A DNA stretch of 64,000 nucleotides from Voacanga thouarsii (Eukaryota > Streptophyta > Magnoliopsida > Gentianales > Apocynaceae): NCBI GenBank assembly GCA_026120185.1, contig JANUWF010001497.1:4886501-4950500 (forward strand). Direction: 5' to 3'. A program made the translations under genes and the position numbers. Under the pieces are notes generated by a model. It did no database searches, was not told the origin of the DNA, and saw only the letters and a list, made by a program, of their open reading frames with translations. This document shows positions 35,001 to 45,603 of this stretch, one piece after another (the first letter of the stretch is position 1; each line of letters starts with the position of its first letter).

Positions 35001-36561
35001 ACTCTAAATTATTTTAGCAAGATTTAAACCTTCAACTTATTAGTACCTATTTCCCAAACTCTAATTATTTTAATATCAAATTAGATTTATTTAATAAACC
35101 CTTTTATTTATTATCGAGCCTTAAAACTTGGGACACTAGGGACATGATTGTAGTAAGTTGAGTTAGTTTTATTTGTGAAAGTGAATCTTGGCTTGAGTTT
35201 GATTGTGGTTTGTATTTACCCCATGCGGGGTTAGGTCAGCTGTTGGAGACCTTTGTTGTGAGCAAGGATCAGGTAAGCTCCTGCATAAAACCTGATTGAT
35301 GTGAAATGTTTTCCTTATGGCAAGCCAAATGTAGAGTGTATGGACACTCATTTATGTAAAGGCAATTGAGGGTTGAATTCTCTCTTATTTCAAACATTTG
35401 AATTATTTAAAAGTCAAAGAGCAGATTTTCCAAACTCAAACTCTTTCTAAAGCTAATTTTTACAAGGACTTTGAAAACCCTCAAAATGCCATTTTCATGT
35501 GGAACAATGTTTTGTTCATTTTATCCCAAGTGGGAAACGTCGTTGAGTACTCAATAAGGGTAGGCTAGTAGTACTAGTTTTGAAGAGCAAGAGTGAGTCT
35601 TCTGGCAGGAGGCCACCTCCAGAAGATAAGCTCAACTTAGAGAAATGTCAGTACTACTTAGTCATGCCGGTCCGAGCTAGCAGTGTTCTTTTCAGTCAAG
35701 TGACTGTGTTTTGCCGAAATGGATACCCGGTTGTTGTTTGGGTATAGAGAATGAGGAGTATCTTGCTCGGTAGGCCGATCACCTACCTTTTGTCAGTCTG
35801 CACAAAGTGTGGCATTCTGACCGGCAGTATGCACAAAGTGTGGCATACTGACCATGTGGACATGGGGCCCAACGTGTGGTAACCCATGACCACCCTTTTT
35901 GAGTGGTTGATTTTATTGTACCTGTATGGTTTGAAAGCCAAAACGCCACTCTTGTTTTTGAACATCATTCATTGCTTGCCAGTATTTCTTTTTTCAGTCT
36001 GCACAGAGTGTGGCATTTTGACCGTTGTATGGTTATGGGGCCTAACGTGTGGTAACCCATGACCACTTTTATGAGTGGTTGATTTTATTGTGCACTTGTA
36101 TGGTTTCAAAAAGAGTAAAATACCCCTCTTGCTTTTGACTAATGTTTATTACTTGCCAATAATTCTTTTATAAAGATTTCACACTTTACATCCAGGAACT
36201 GTTTTCACTGAACACCCAAAGCACACACGGACTTATTGAGATTTCTGTCTCATCACATTTTTACCATGATTTCAGGTCGATCCTGTTGTGGGGATGAGTA
36301 GCTAGTGTTATCTGCCTTGGAAGAGAATGTTGTTTTTTATTTTTATGTATTGCTTTGGAGAGTTGATAGTGGATGATTTTATTTATGGATTTGTTTTTCT
36401 TTTGGGAATTCTTGGATTCATTCTGGGTTTTAATAAACTTTAAGTTAAAGTATTATTTTTATTCTGTTATTTTATTTGTGTGACCTAGTTATAAAGACCC
36501 TTTGTCCTTTGGACGGGGCGACATCCCCGGCCCTGGCGGGACTAGGTAGCGGGGTGTTACA
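32064..36561 (-). mobile_element. LTR-B copy 1 (4.5-kb solo LTR)
   Basis: The plus strand starts TGAAACCCC and ends GGGGTGTTACA. Reversed, it starts TGTAACACCCC, a common start of plant LTRs, hence the minus call. The flanks are GTTCTTG (32057-32063) and GTTCTTC (36562-36568), compatible with a target duplication of GTTCTT. A near-empty target (CAATGTTCTTCTATTT) exists at about 36651. It contains no gag or pol, carries a (CT)n run at about 33993-34007, and is colinear with 60488-64000. Confidence 0.65.
35793..36170. repeat. Tandem ~200-bp duplication inside LTR-B
   Basis: CAGTCTGCACAAAGTGTGGC at about 35795 and CAGTCTGCACAGAGTGTGGC at about 35996 each precede GGGGCC(C/T)AACGTGTGGTAA, CCATGACCAC and GAGTGGTTGATTTTATTG. 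The short AGTGTGGCAT...TGACC motif occurs three times. Confidence 0.8.
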
Positions 36562-37440
36562 GTTCTTCTATTTAGTAATATTGAATGCTAACTCCTCAGT
36601 CATTGGAGGATTTCTTTGTATTAAAGAATTGACTGTTTGGGGTTAGATATACAATGTTCTTCTATTTAATAATATTGAATGCTAGCTCCCCAGTCATTGG
36701 AGGAGCTTTTTCTTCTGAAAGTCAAAAGAATAAACTTTATTCTAGCTTCCCTATTCAATCTCCTCTCTCTTCTTGTGTGTGAGAAAGAGAAGGATTTTTA
36801 TAAGTGAGTTACTTAAACAAATATGTGTCAAAAATATTCTTTATGATTAGTTAAAAGATAATGATTTGATAAGGACTTTTACTTATGGAAAAGTAAAACT
36901 TGTTCAAAGATACAAAGAAGTTTGTAACCTGGTGGTTGTAGTTAATCACAATGAGATCATTTTAGCATGCTTGAAATTGTAATCTTCTTTTTGGAAAATG
37001 GATTAATGTAAATTTGAAGTGGTATTTCTCTTTGGATATCATATAACATTGAGAAAAATCAATTGTTTAATGTTGCAAGAAAATAAGGTGTGTGTTCCTT
37101 TGCCCTCAGTGTGTTCTCTCATTCCTGCTATCCCTAATTCTTGTAGAAGGTACAAATTGGGTTAGATTATCCTCATGAGTTTGGGTGCCATGTTGCACTC
37201 TTGCTGGTCAAATTTTTCAGCCTTCTCAAGAATGCTATTTACAAGTAAAAAATTTATGTTTCTCCTACTTAAATATTATTAGATACATTGCATGGATATA
37301 TTGGTACTATCTAGCTAATATAGTCATGAATTATATGTAAAATATCGAGAAAGCTTTAATTGGCTGAAATTTGCAAAAAAATTTATCAAATATTTAAATA
37401 TTTCATTTAAGATGTGATTCATTATTAGTTGTTATATGAC
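36562..37440. other. Downstream flank of the P450 pseudogene, no gene seen
   Basis: It contains a ~90-bp tandem duplication (GTTCTTCTATTTA...CAGTCATTGGAGGA at 36562 and 36651) and otherwise AT-rich sequence without coding signal. Confidence 0.5.
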
Positions 37441-37448
37441 CGGACTCA

Positions 37449-37859
37449 CTAAATAGGGAAGAGGAAAACACGAGAAGATGGGTCTGTCCACTTTAGAATT
37501 TCTAGAAAAACATAACGTGGGCAAAGGGAATAGCTGTACTTGTTACCCAAGTAATGTATAAATATGACCATTTGCAGCTTCGCGAGATTAGCTCCAACAC
37601 ATAGCCTCATGTCCCCACCAAAAGCCATGAAATTCTTTGATGTCGAATGCAATTCTTGACCCTGTTTAGCAATACAAAATTGTTAATTGAAAGCATATAT
37701 AGATGAGGATTTCTCCTCACATCAATTATTTGTGTTTGGAAAATTTGATTACCTCCCATTGCCATGGGTTAAAAGCCAAGGGGTTGTCATATATATTAGG
37801 ATTCATAAGGACCGATGAAGGACAAACCATGAGTGTCTAGCCTTTTGGAATTGTATATC
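37449..37859 (-). pseudogene. CYP87-like cytochrome P450, 3' exons (heme-binding region)
   Basis: Exon G (37859-37753) encodes GYTIPKG, then a TAG (37837-37839) where P450s have Trp, then TLMVCPSSVLMNP and a PERF-type segment FNPWQWE. It ends at a GT donor. Exon H starts at 37661 and encodes FMAFGGDMRLCVGANLAKLQ, the heme-binding FxxGxRxCxG signature with the Cys ligand retained, then IFIHYL. Beyond this the frame runs to a stop at 37449 with no clear P450 similarity, so the true C-terminus is lost. These exons continue the P450 whose 5' part lies at 51145-52856; copia-2 separates the two. Confidence 0.9.
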
Positions 37860-38406
37860 CTGTGAAATATTCCTTATCCTTTTTGGTGAATAAATAAGCA
37901 ACCACCACCATCGAAACCAGGGTGTTCAAAGTGAAAGCTATGATTCAAACTACTTGGAACGCTGCTAAAGTAGTGAAATATTCATAATTTTTTTTAAATT
38001 TTCAAGAAATTACTGCAAAAACTCATGGACCGTAGTTGAACTAAATTGATATTCTTAATACATTTATATTTGGAAGTTACCATTGTTCTAGATAATTTAT
38101 AATTAGTAAGCTGTACTATTTTCTACATTGGTTAGGAATAAAAAATTCCCATGACTTAATACCTATATATAGTTGGTTGTTAGAATGACTTAGTTTGTAA
38201 TGGTATGTGTGTTGTAATGGAGCATGTAGATTTAGGTTAGGCAAGTGTAAGATAAGATATAGAAGGGATGGTTATGAGTTTGGATAAGATATTAAAGCTA
38301 TCATTGTGTAAATTTTTGGGTAATATAAGCTTGATAAAATAAGTCAAATCATATATAACTCCCGCATCATATTATTAATATTCATGAGCATATTCGAATC
38401 CATATT

Positions 38407-39925
38407 TGATAAACCTTAGGGGGGGTGAATAAGGTTTATGAAAAACAAATGCAAATTTTAAAGATCATCTGAAAATCTTCAGGCAAGAACCAACAAAGTG
38501 AGTAAGCAAAAATATATTGTCCGTACAGCTTTAAATGTGCTGCTAAAGAACTTTCAAAACTTTACTAAATGATAGAAAGAAGGTCTATATTTAAGATAGG
38601 TAAATTAAGCAACAAAAACAGATTACCCAACTATACAGAATCTTTGATTAAATCAATGAATGCAAGAAGGAGTGTAATGCTTGTGTTTATAATGATAGAT
38701 TTGCTTCGCAACTGTAGGAGTGCCGACAGGAATCTTTTAAATCAATACTAAATGATAAGAAGATGGCTTATTTTAAAGATGTGCAGTTGAGACATCAATG
38801 ACAGACTTTCTATAGAATACATATGTCTTTAAAACTAATCAATAATTGCAGAGATTGAGATAAAATTCTTTGATCTAATGACCAGTAAAAATGCGGTGAT
38901 AAAGTGCAGATAAAATGTAGCAGAAAAGACCCAAGGATATATAGTGGTTTGATCATCAAATGATCTATATCTAATACCTTAAGCACACACTTAAGGATTT
39001 TAATACAACCATTAAAACCTTTTTCCAAATCAATGGTAATAGACGACACTAATCTTACACAAGAGGATCACCACACTTGGTTTTACACCCAACCTCTTTA
39101 AACGCAACAATCAAGGCTCACCCCAATTGGGTTTTACTTCCTTAACCTTGATACACAATAAATCAAGTCTCACCCCAATCGGATTTTACTTTCCAAACCT
39201 TGATACAAAACAAATTACTAAGAAAATACTGAAATAGCTCACAGATTGAGTAGATATAAACAATCTAGGCACCTGTACCTTTTTACTTTTGGAGTAATTT
39301 GATTTTTCTTTGAAGTATAATGAAAAGGGAAATTTTTATATTCTAAAGTGTAAGTATTTTTGAGAAAGATAGCACAAAAATCATGTTCAAAATCGAGTTT
39401 TGAGAACTTTTATAGGAGCTAAAAATAAGATAGCAACGACTAGTTTTTCGCTGTTTGGTTTTCCAAAATTTTGGACTCAAGGATCAGAAGAATATGCGTC
39501 CAAAACAATACTTTTTTAGGCAGAAATTTTTTTGAACTGTTACAGAGTTTTGGATGGAGTTTTGTATTCAGAGGTCCATCCAAACATCTGAAGACTTATT
39601 CTTTGAAATTATTTTATTTGTGTGCTTCAAGGTAAAAATTAATTGAGCCTAAGGTAAAGAAAACATAGGAATTTACACACAATACCTTGACAAATGATTC
39701 TTCGTCTAAAGTTTCTTCATAAAGACTTTATGATTTTGCAAACTTTTGGATTGAAGATATACTCGATTTGGATTTTATTGCTCAAGAGTTACTTAACAGT
39801 CTCATTTGTATGCTTTTAGAAGAATTGAGGTCAAAACATGTCCTATCACATGAAGATCACACAAATTAGTCCTCATCATTGTTTGTCATAAGTCAAAATA
39901 CAGGAAAATTCCCTTAGGGCTGACA
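38407..39925 (-). repeat. copia-2 3' LTR
   Basis: 1519 bp, uninterrupted. It provides the empty-site sequence (GGTAAAGAAAACAT) for the CACTA-like insertion in the other LTR. Confidence 0.9.
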
Positions 39926-39945
39926 ATCTCTCAATTTTTGAGTGA
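39926..39945 (-). promoter_or_regulatory. copia-2 polypurine-tract region
   Basis: On the minus strand, CATCACTCAAAAATTGAGAG abuts the LTR. It resembles the Sirevirus context GTCATCATCAAAAAGGGGGAG with several substitutions. Confidence 0.5.
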
Positions 39946-41230
39946 TGACAAACTTGATAGGGTTGTAACATGAAAACAATGATATGTACACTATAGACAT
40001 GTTAGACCGAGAGAAATAAGAAAATATTTTTAATTGAAATTCATTCTCTCAATATAGGACTTAAAGAGTGCTTATGAGATTAAAATAAGAAAATTCAAGT
40101 ATAGTCTCATAAACATGGCTCAATAAGCCTATGGCCTAACCAAACTCCTTATCCTCCTTCCTTCCATCAAAGGTCTATTTCACAAGGAAATAGTTGCAAA
40201 TAATGGTCATAAAAAAAAATATATAGATATGTACATGAAGAGGTGTAGAGAATAGATCATAAAGAGCAATACTCCTCCTATATATATGCATACTTGAACA
40301 ATAGTTAGAAAGATGCTAGTTATGAGGTGCATTTAAAAATAGGACTTAATTTCAAGATTTTGGACTTCCAAAATGTGCGTCAAAAATAGGTTAAAATGAG
40401 GCAGCAGATACCTTTTTAAAAGGTCATTTTTGGACTGATATTTTGGATTGAAGAAATATGGGTCCAAAACTCTCCCTGTATATGTGTAGGGTAAAAAAAG
40501 ATTTCCAAGAGTAAATATCAATGATTTTTCTGAAATTGACTGAACTTATTTTTCTCAAGAAAATTCAACACAAGGATTTTTTGTGCAACGAAAAAGAAAA
40601 AACACAGATTTTATAAGTATAAATATTCTCATTATCTAAATATTTTGGCATAATGCGCATCACAGTTATTTTCATAATCACATGACAGTGCTAAGTGAAA
40701 TAAAGCATATTTCAAGTTTTCAATCCATATTCAAGAGAAAAAAAATTTATATCAATTTTACTTAGATAGACATCCAAAACTCTCAAAACAGTTTTTCAGA
40801 TTCAACAAACAAAAGACATTCAAAACCAGTTCTATGATAATCTATTAACATAAACCCATCACGAAAGTCATATAATTTTCTCATCACACAATTCAAACAA
40901 TAGCTATGCTGTTCTCAAAACAATTCATAAAATAATTTCTTCTTTACTTAAGGCACAATAGTCATCAAAGCCACAATCATAGTCACTACTAAGTCACAAA
41001 TCACTTTTCAAGTTCACAATCCATATTTTTAAGGGCAAAAACCAGTGAGAGAGATATCATGATAGAAATTCAAATTTGCACAACATAATGTCTGATTACT
41101 GCAAATCCAAAAAATGTATTTCACAGAATCACAAGCTTCTCTTTTCAGTCTCCATATCACAATCTCCTCTTAGTCTACATCACAGTCTTTATAACCATAA
41201 CAAATCATCAATTCACAATCCCCCAACAAT

Positions 41231-41250
41231 ATTTTTTCTCCCCCTTTGTC
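41231..41250 (-). promoter_or_regulatory. Second purine-rich tract inside copia-2
   Basis: The minus strand reads GACAAAGGGGGAGAAAAAAT, closer to a textbook polypurine tract than the one abutting the LTR, and about 1.3 kb upstream of it. Repeated PPT-like sites are a described feature of Sireviruses. Confidence 0.55.
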
Positions 41251-41515
41251 ATTAATAAAAAATAATAACAATAAGCAGCAGAGAAGAAATCCGTAGTAAA
41301 TTGGCAGTAATAAAAGGAGAATGCCTAGAACAGGGACAACAATAAGCAATAAACAACTTTAGCAATAATAATAAGCAGTAGGAAACTAGTATAAAAATAA
41401 AGTTGTTCATGAAGATATAGTGCAGAGAGCATGAAATTTGGCAGAAAAAAGTTGTGTCATCAAAATAAAAGTTGGTTGAAGAGGTCATCAGTCATTGGTT
41501 GTCATGTGCCATATC

Positions 41516-43050
41516 TTATGGAATAAGAATAGTCGCAGGCGTAGCACTGGCACCCTTATTTGAATGTTGTCCAATAATTCTGTTGGACTTTTGTTTTACC
41601 ACGACATATTTTTGCCTTCGGCCAGATGAACTGCCAAATGCAGCTGGTTTGTCTTGCTTGGGAACTTTCTTGTTAACAGTGGGTGCATCAATTGTGGGTT
41701 CCTTAGTGTGCAAAGATGGGATATTAGTGATATCAGTCTTTTTCTTACTCTCATTCTCTAGCTGAATATCAGTTTCTTCCCATGTTAAAGGAATGATAGA
41801 TTCAAGCGCTAGTACGGATGAAGGAACTTGTTCAGTCGAATTGCCTGCAGCTTCATATTGCTTTCCTTCTATATTTATCAGTCTATTTCCCAAAATTTTT
41901 AGTTCACTTTTGACATCTGCACTCAAACTATCTAGCTTGGTGGTTAGCAGATTTATAGCATCCAAAATGCTTTGAGTTATTCTACTTCCCTGAATTTTCT
42001 ATTTCCCTCTACTTGATGTTTCCCCTTGAATTTCAGTCTCAGCTTTTCTTTTTGTTTGTCCTAATATAGCAGATTTTCCTTGGCCTTCACCAATTTTTCC
42101 TCCTATTCTTCAGTGGCCTCTCTAAGTAATATCCACTGACTATTCGCTTGAATGGATCCCATTTTCTCAAATGAATCTTTACTGTAGATGTTTACCTTGC
42201 AGTGCTTAGGGGCAATCGTACTCAAATCAAAATTGAAGCACTTGAATAGCTAGGTGAAAAGGTTTTCAAAAAGTAGTGCTTTGTTTGATGTGTTCCAAGA
42301 TTGAGTAATCAATTTCACAACGAGAAACCCAAAGTTAATTTGATTTCTTTCTGATAGAGCCATCATCAACACAACACCATTTGTAGAATACATACAGATA
42401 TCTTGAGGCCAAAACTAGGTCTCACTATGGTTGAAACCACATGATGTAACAATCTCCCTATTCTATTTAACCATTTAGCATTTCAATCACTTGAATTTCT
42501 AAAGTTCTTGGCACCGATAAATTTCATCTCCAATTGACTCAGTTAAAAAAAATTCAAAAATGTTCAGATAGTTTGTTTATTTTGAAAGATTGTACTCCAC
42601 CATCTCTGACATAAAAATTTTTTGTTTAACATACGGTGGTCAAGCTCGAAGTTCACTTCTCCAACTCTAGATGTATACTACTGCACAATAAATCCGTTCA
42701 CTATTTTCTCATGTTGTCCCTTTTTCAGATTCGCATAGAATTCTCAAACCAGTGTAGTGTATAGTTTTTCATTCATAAAGAATGAAGATCCCCAACCACT
42801 GAGTGTTTGTGCTTTTCTCTTCTAGAGGTTGTTTTGATGATGCAGTTTAAGGAGTTGGTTCATCAATGGCAACTCATTTTTCCTTCTTCTTCACAGATAT
42901 CGGTCTGGCAACAAATGATTTTTTTTTATTATCTTGCGTTTCTTGATCTCCTTCATTATTGGCTCTGCTTTGTGCTGGATTTTGGAGTTTTACCCATGGC
43001 GAACAAGATTCAAGGGTTTGATTTTTATGGTTTTTTTTTTTTGGCGAGAT
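41516..43050 (-). pseudogene. copia-2 extra ORF in the env-like position
   Basis: Downstream of pol on the minus strand, broken frames can be followed from an ATG near 42998 (Lys/Ser-rich start MGKTPKSST) to 41516. Around 42718-42745 a frame reads EFYANLKKG, followed by a Leu/Asp segment FELDHRMLNKKFL. This matches the FYAN-type block of the domain described as putative plant transposon protein (PF20167-like) and shared by several retroelement ORFs. The final piece (41965-41516) is a 149-residue hydrophilic frame with a Lys-rich end. I see no signal peptide or transmembrane anchor, so calling it an envelope protein would not be justified. Stops and frame changes disable it. Confidence 0.5.
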
Positions 43051-43485
43051 AACGAAGGCCAGAAGAAAAAGAAAAGTCTAAGAAAAATGACAGCTTTTTA
43101 AATTTTTGAAAGGAGAAGAAGATTCAAATACATTTAAATTCTTTTTTTTTTTGCGTTTACGAGGCATTGAATAGTATAAGTACAATTTAGTACATTTGAG
43201 AAAGGTGATTTCTGAAAATATGTAAAGATATTCTGATGAGAAGAGAGAGAGAGTGTTGCGACTAGAATAAAAAAGGTGCGAACACTAGAATTTAAAAGAT
43301 TTGAACATTTGGACACAAATTATTCATTCGATTTTCTTGTCCAAAAGATGTGTCACACGTGGTCAAAAGATACTGCAACTTTTAACTTAAAATACAGTTC
43401 AAATACTGCATCTAATATCTTTATCCAAAATCAGAGAATTTTCAGGAATTCTGCAAGAATAAACAACCAATCTCTGGCAAAATCG

Positions 43486-43953
43486 TTAGTTACATAATCT
43501 AGTAATTTTCAGACCTCTTCTTAGATGATTAGATCTATCTTCGACCAGAGGTTTAGTGAAGATGTCTGCAAGCTGTTCATCAGTGGGAATGTATTCCACA
43601 CAAACATAACCCTTAAGCACATGATCTCTTGCATAAAGGCACCATTTTTCATCTTTATCAAGCTTTAATAATATACTCATAGGTGTACTTATTTCTTTTT
43701 CTTCATTTATATTAAGCCTTTTGAGCAGCTCTTTGGCATACTTGGGTTGATTTAAGAAGATTCCAACTTTGGTTTGCCTAATTTGAAGACCGAATAAGAA
43801 ATTAAGTTCTCCCATCATACTCATCTTAAGTTCTTGTTGCATTATCTTGGTAAATTTCTTGCATAAAGAATCATTAGTAACTCCAAGGATAATATCATCA
43901 ATATAGATTTGAACAGTAAGAAGATCTTCAAAATTTTTAGATTTAATGAACAA
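43486..43953 (-). pseudogene. copia-2 reverse transcriptase 3' part with RNase H deletion
   Basis: The frame carries the RT catalytic motif YIDD (43894-43905), then FTKIMQQELKMSMMGELNFL and LNQPKYAKELLKRL. After LLKLDKDEKW it jumps straight to VEYIPTDEQLADIFTKPL, the C-terminal end of copia RNase H. Roughly 190 residues of RNase H expected between these points are absent, so the element lost RNase H by an in-frame deletion. Confidence 0.9.
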
Positions 43954-44157
43954 AGTGGTGTCAATTAATCCTCTTGAAAAACCTTTTGAAAGTTGAAATC
44001 TAGTAAGTCTTACATACCAAGTATGAAGAGCTTATTTTAAACCATAAAGAGTTTTGAAAAGTTTAAAGACATGGTTTGAAAAATATTCATGAATAAAACT
44101 AGGAGGTTGCTCCATATATACTTCTTCTTCAATAAAATCATTTTAAAAAAGGCACTT

Positions 44158-44460
44158 TTAATATCTATTTTGATAAAGCATGAAACCTTTGAAGGATGCA
44201 AAAGTAAACAACATTCTAATGGATTCTAATCGAGTAATAGAAGTAAAAGTTTCATTATAATCAATGCCTACTTCTTGATTGAATCCTTGAGCAACTAATT
44301 TGGCTTTATTTCTAATAGCAATGCCATGCTTATCAAGTTTGTTTCTGAAAATCCACTTGGTACCAATTACTGGATAATCAAGTGGTCTATGGATAAACTT
44401 CCAAATTTGATTTCTTTTAAATTGGTTCAGCTCTTCTTGCATGGCCATAATTATTACCAA
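44158..44460 (-). pseudogene. copia-2 reverse transcriptase N-terminal part
   Basis: The frame contains MQEELNQFKRNQIWKF, then GTKWIFRNKLDKHG, RNKAKLVAQGFNQEVGIDYN and TRLESIRML, the standard opening of copia RT. A frameshift near 44150 separates it from the YIDD-bearing part. Confidence 0.92.
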
Positions 44461-44461
44461 T

Positions 44462-44520
44462 TATGGTTCAGCTCTTCTTTTAAATTGGTTTAGCTCTTCT
44501 TTCATGGCCATGTAAGGCTG
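44462..44520. repeat. Small tandem duplication in copia-2 RT
   Basis: GGTTCAGCTCTTCTT with its neighbouring TTTAAATTGGTT and CATGGCCAT is repeated (about 44424-44450 and 44466-44512). This is a local duplication within the RT start. Confidence 0.6.
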
Positions 44521-44781
44521 CATTAATACAATTAGGTTCAGTGCTAGAAAGTAGAGCAAAATTATCAACAAAATATCCTCTGGTTTTGACTCTATAACTA
44601 GGATCACCAATGATTTGTTCTTTTGAATGGACTATTTTGTACTTCCAATCTTTTGACAGATTCTAATCAGAGTGCTCAACACTTCTTTTCTCGCCATCTT
44701 CAGCTCGTTGTTTCCCTAGTTCTTCTTCTTTGGCATGGTTGTCAAGTGATGGAGCTTCATGATGTTCAATGCCATTTTTTT

Positions 44782-45434
44782 TTAGCTATCTACATCATCG
44801 TCATCTTTTTGTCCAAGAGATAAAGTCCAAGTAAATCTCGAAAAATCATCTACTAATACATAATTATACCTCTTACCACCTATGCTAGTGGTCCTCATTG
44901 GTCCAAACAAATCTATATGTATTAGCTTAAGAGGTTTTGAGGTTGAAATAATTTTCTTGGATTTGAAAAATGTCTCGGTTTGTCTTCCAAGCATTACACA
45001 CTTCGTTTTTGTCAAATATCATTTTAGGCAGTCCCCTAACAAGCTCTTTTGAGGATAATCTATTTAGCAAATAGAAATATGGCCTAACATTCTATGCCAA
45101 AGGTAGCCATCAACGTCATTTATGGAGAAGCACTTTATATCGTAAGCAATATGATCATCAATATATAATACATAGATATTACCAATGCCGTTGGCAACAA
45201 AAGTGATTTTATCACAAGATTTATCAATGATAATGCATAGATCTTTTCTTAACTTTTTAACCATTTGTCACACAAATGACTAATACTAAGTAAGTTGTAC
45301 TTCAATTCATCAATCAATAATACTTGCTTGATAATGATGGAGGATCCCTTACCAACATTACTTATACTGAGTATTTTTCCTTTTTTTTTTGTCTTTAAAT
45401 GTGACAAATCCATCGTTTGCAGTTTGAATGTCAT
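44782..45434 (-). pseudogene. copia-2 protease, GAG-pre-integrase and integrase fragments
   Basis: Frame 45249-45434 covers the end of the protease domain (LLSISHLCDKW typical of copia). Frame 45064-45264 has YLWHRMLGHISI of the GAG-pre-integrase domain. Frame 44782-45015 has KLIHIDLFGPMRTTSIGGKR and YVLVDDFSRFTW, the first two catalytic-Asp regions of copia integrase. The third integrase block is not visible because of a deletion before the RT. The zinc-finger pair of the integrase N-terminus is broken between frames. Confidence 0.9.
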
Positions 45435-45603
45435 CCATTAGTGCTGCATTTTTCGTTATGTTTCTTGAGCATCCACTATCCGAGAACCACTTTGTGGAGC
45501 TCAATTTTTGCAGTTGATGTACCTATTCATGAGATGGAAGAATGGCTTTTGTTATCCACATTTTTTTGGGTCCACGAGTGTTAGTAATAGTTCCTCTAAT
45601 TTT

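Noticed and set aside
32064..36561. LTR-B as a complete LTR retrotransposon or gene-bearing element
   Set aside because: There is no internal terminal repeat pair, primer site or gag/pol motif. The unit is colinear with the single block at 60488-64000.
41472..41765. Plus-strand 97-codon hydrophobic frame
   Set aside because: It is a shadow of the minus-strand copia-2 extra ORF at 41516-41965.
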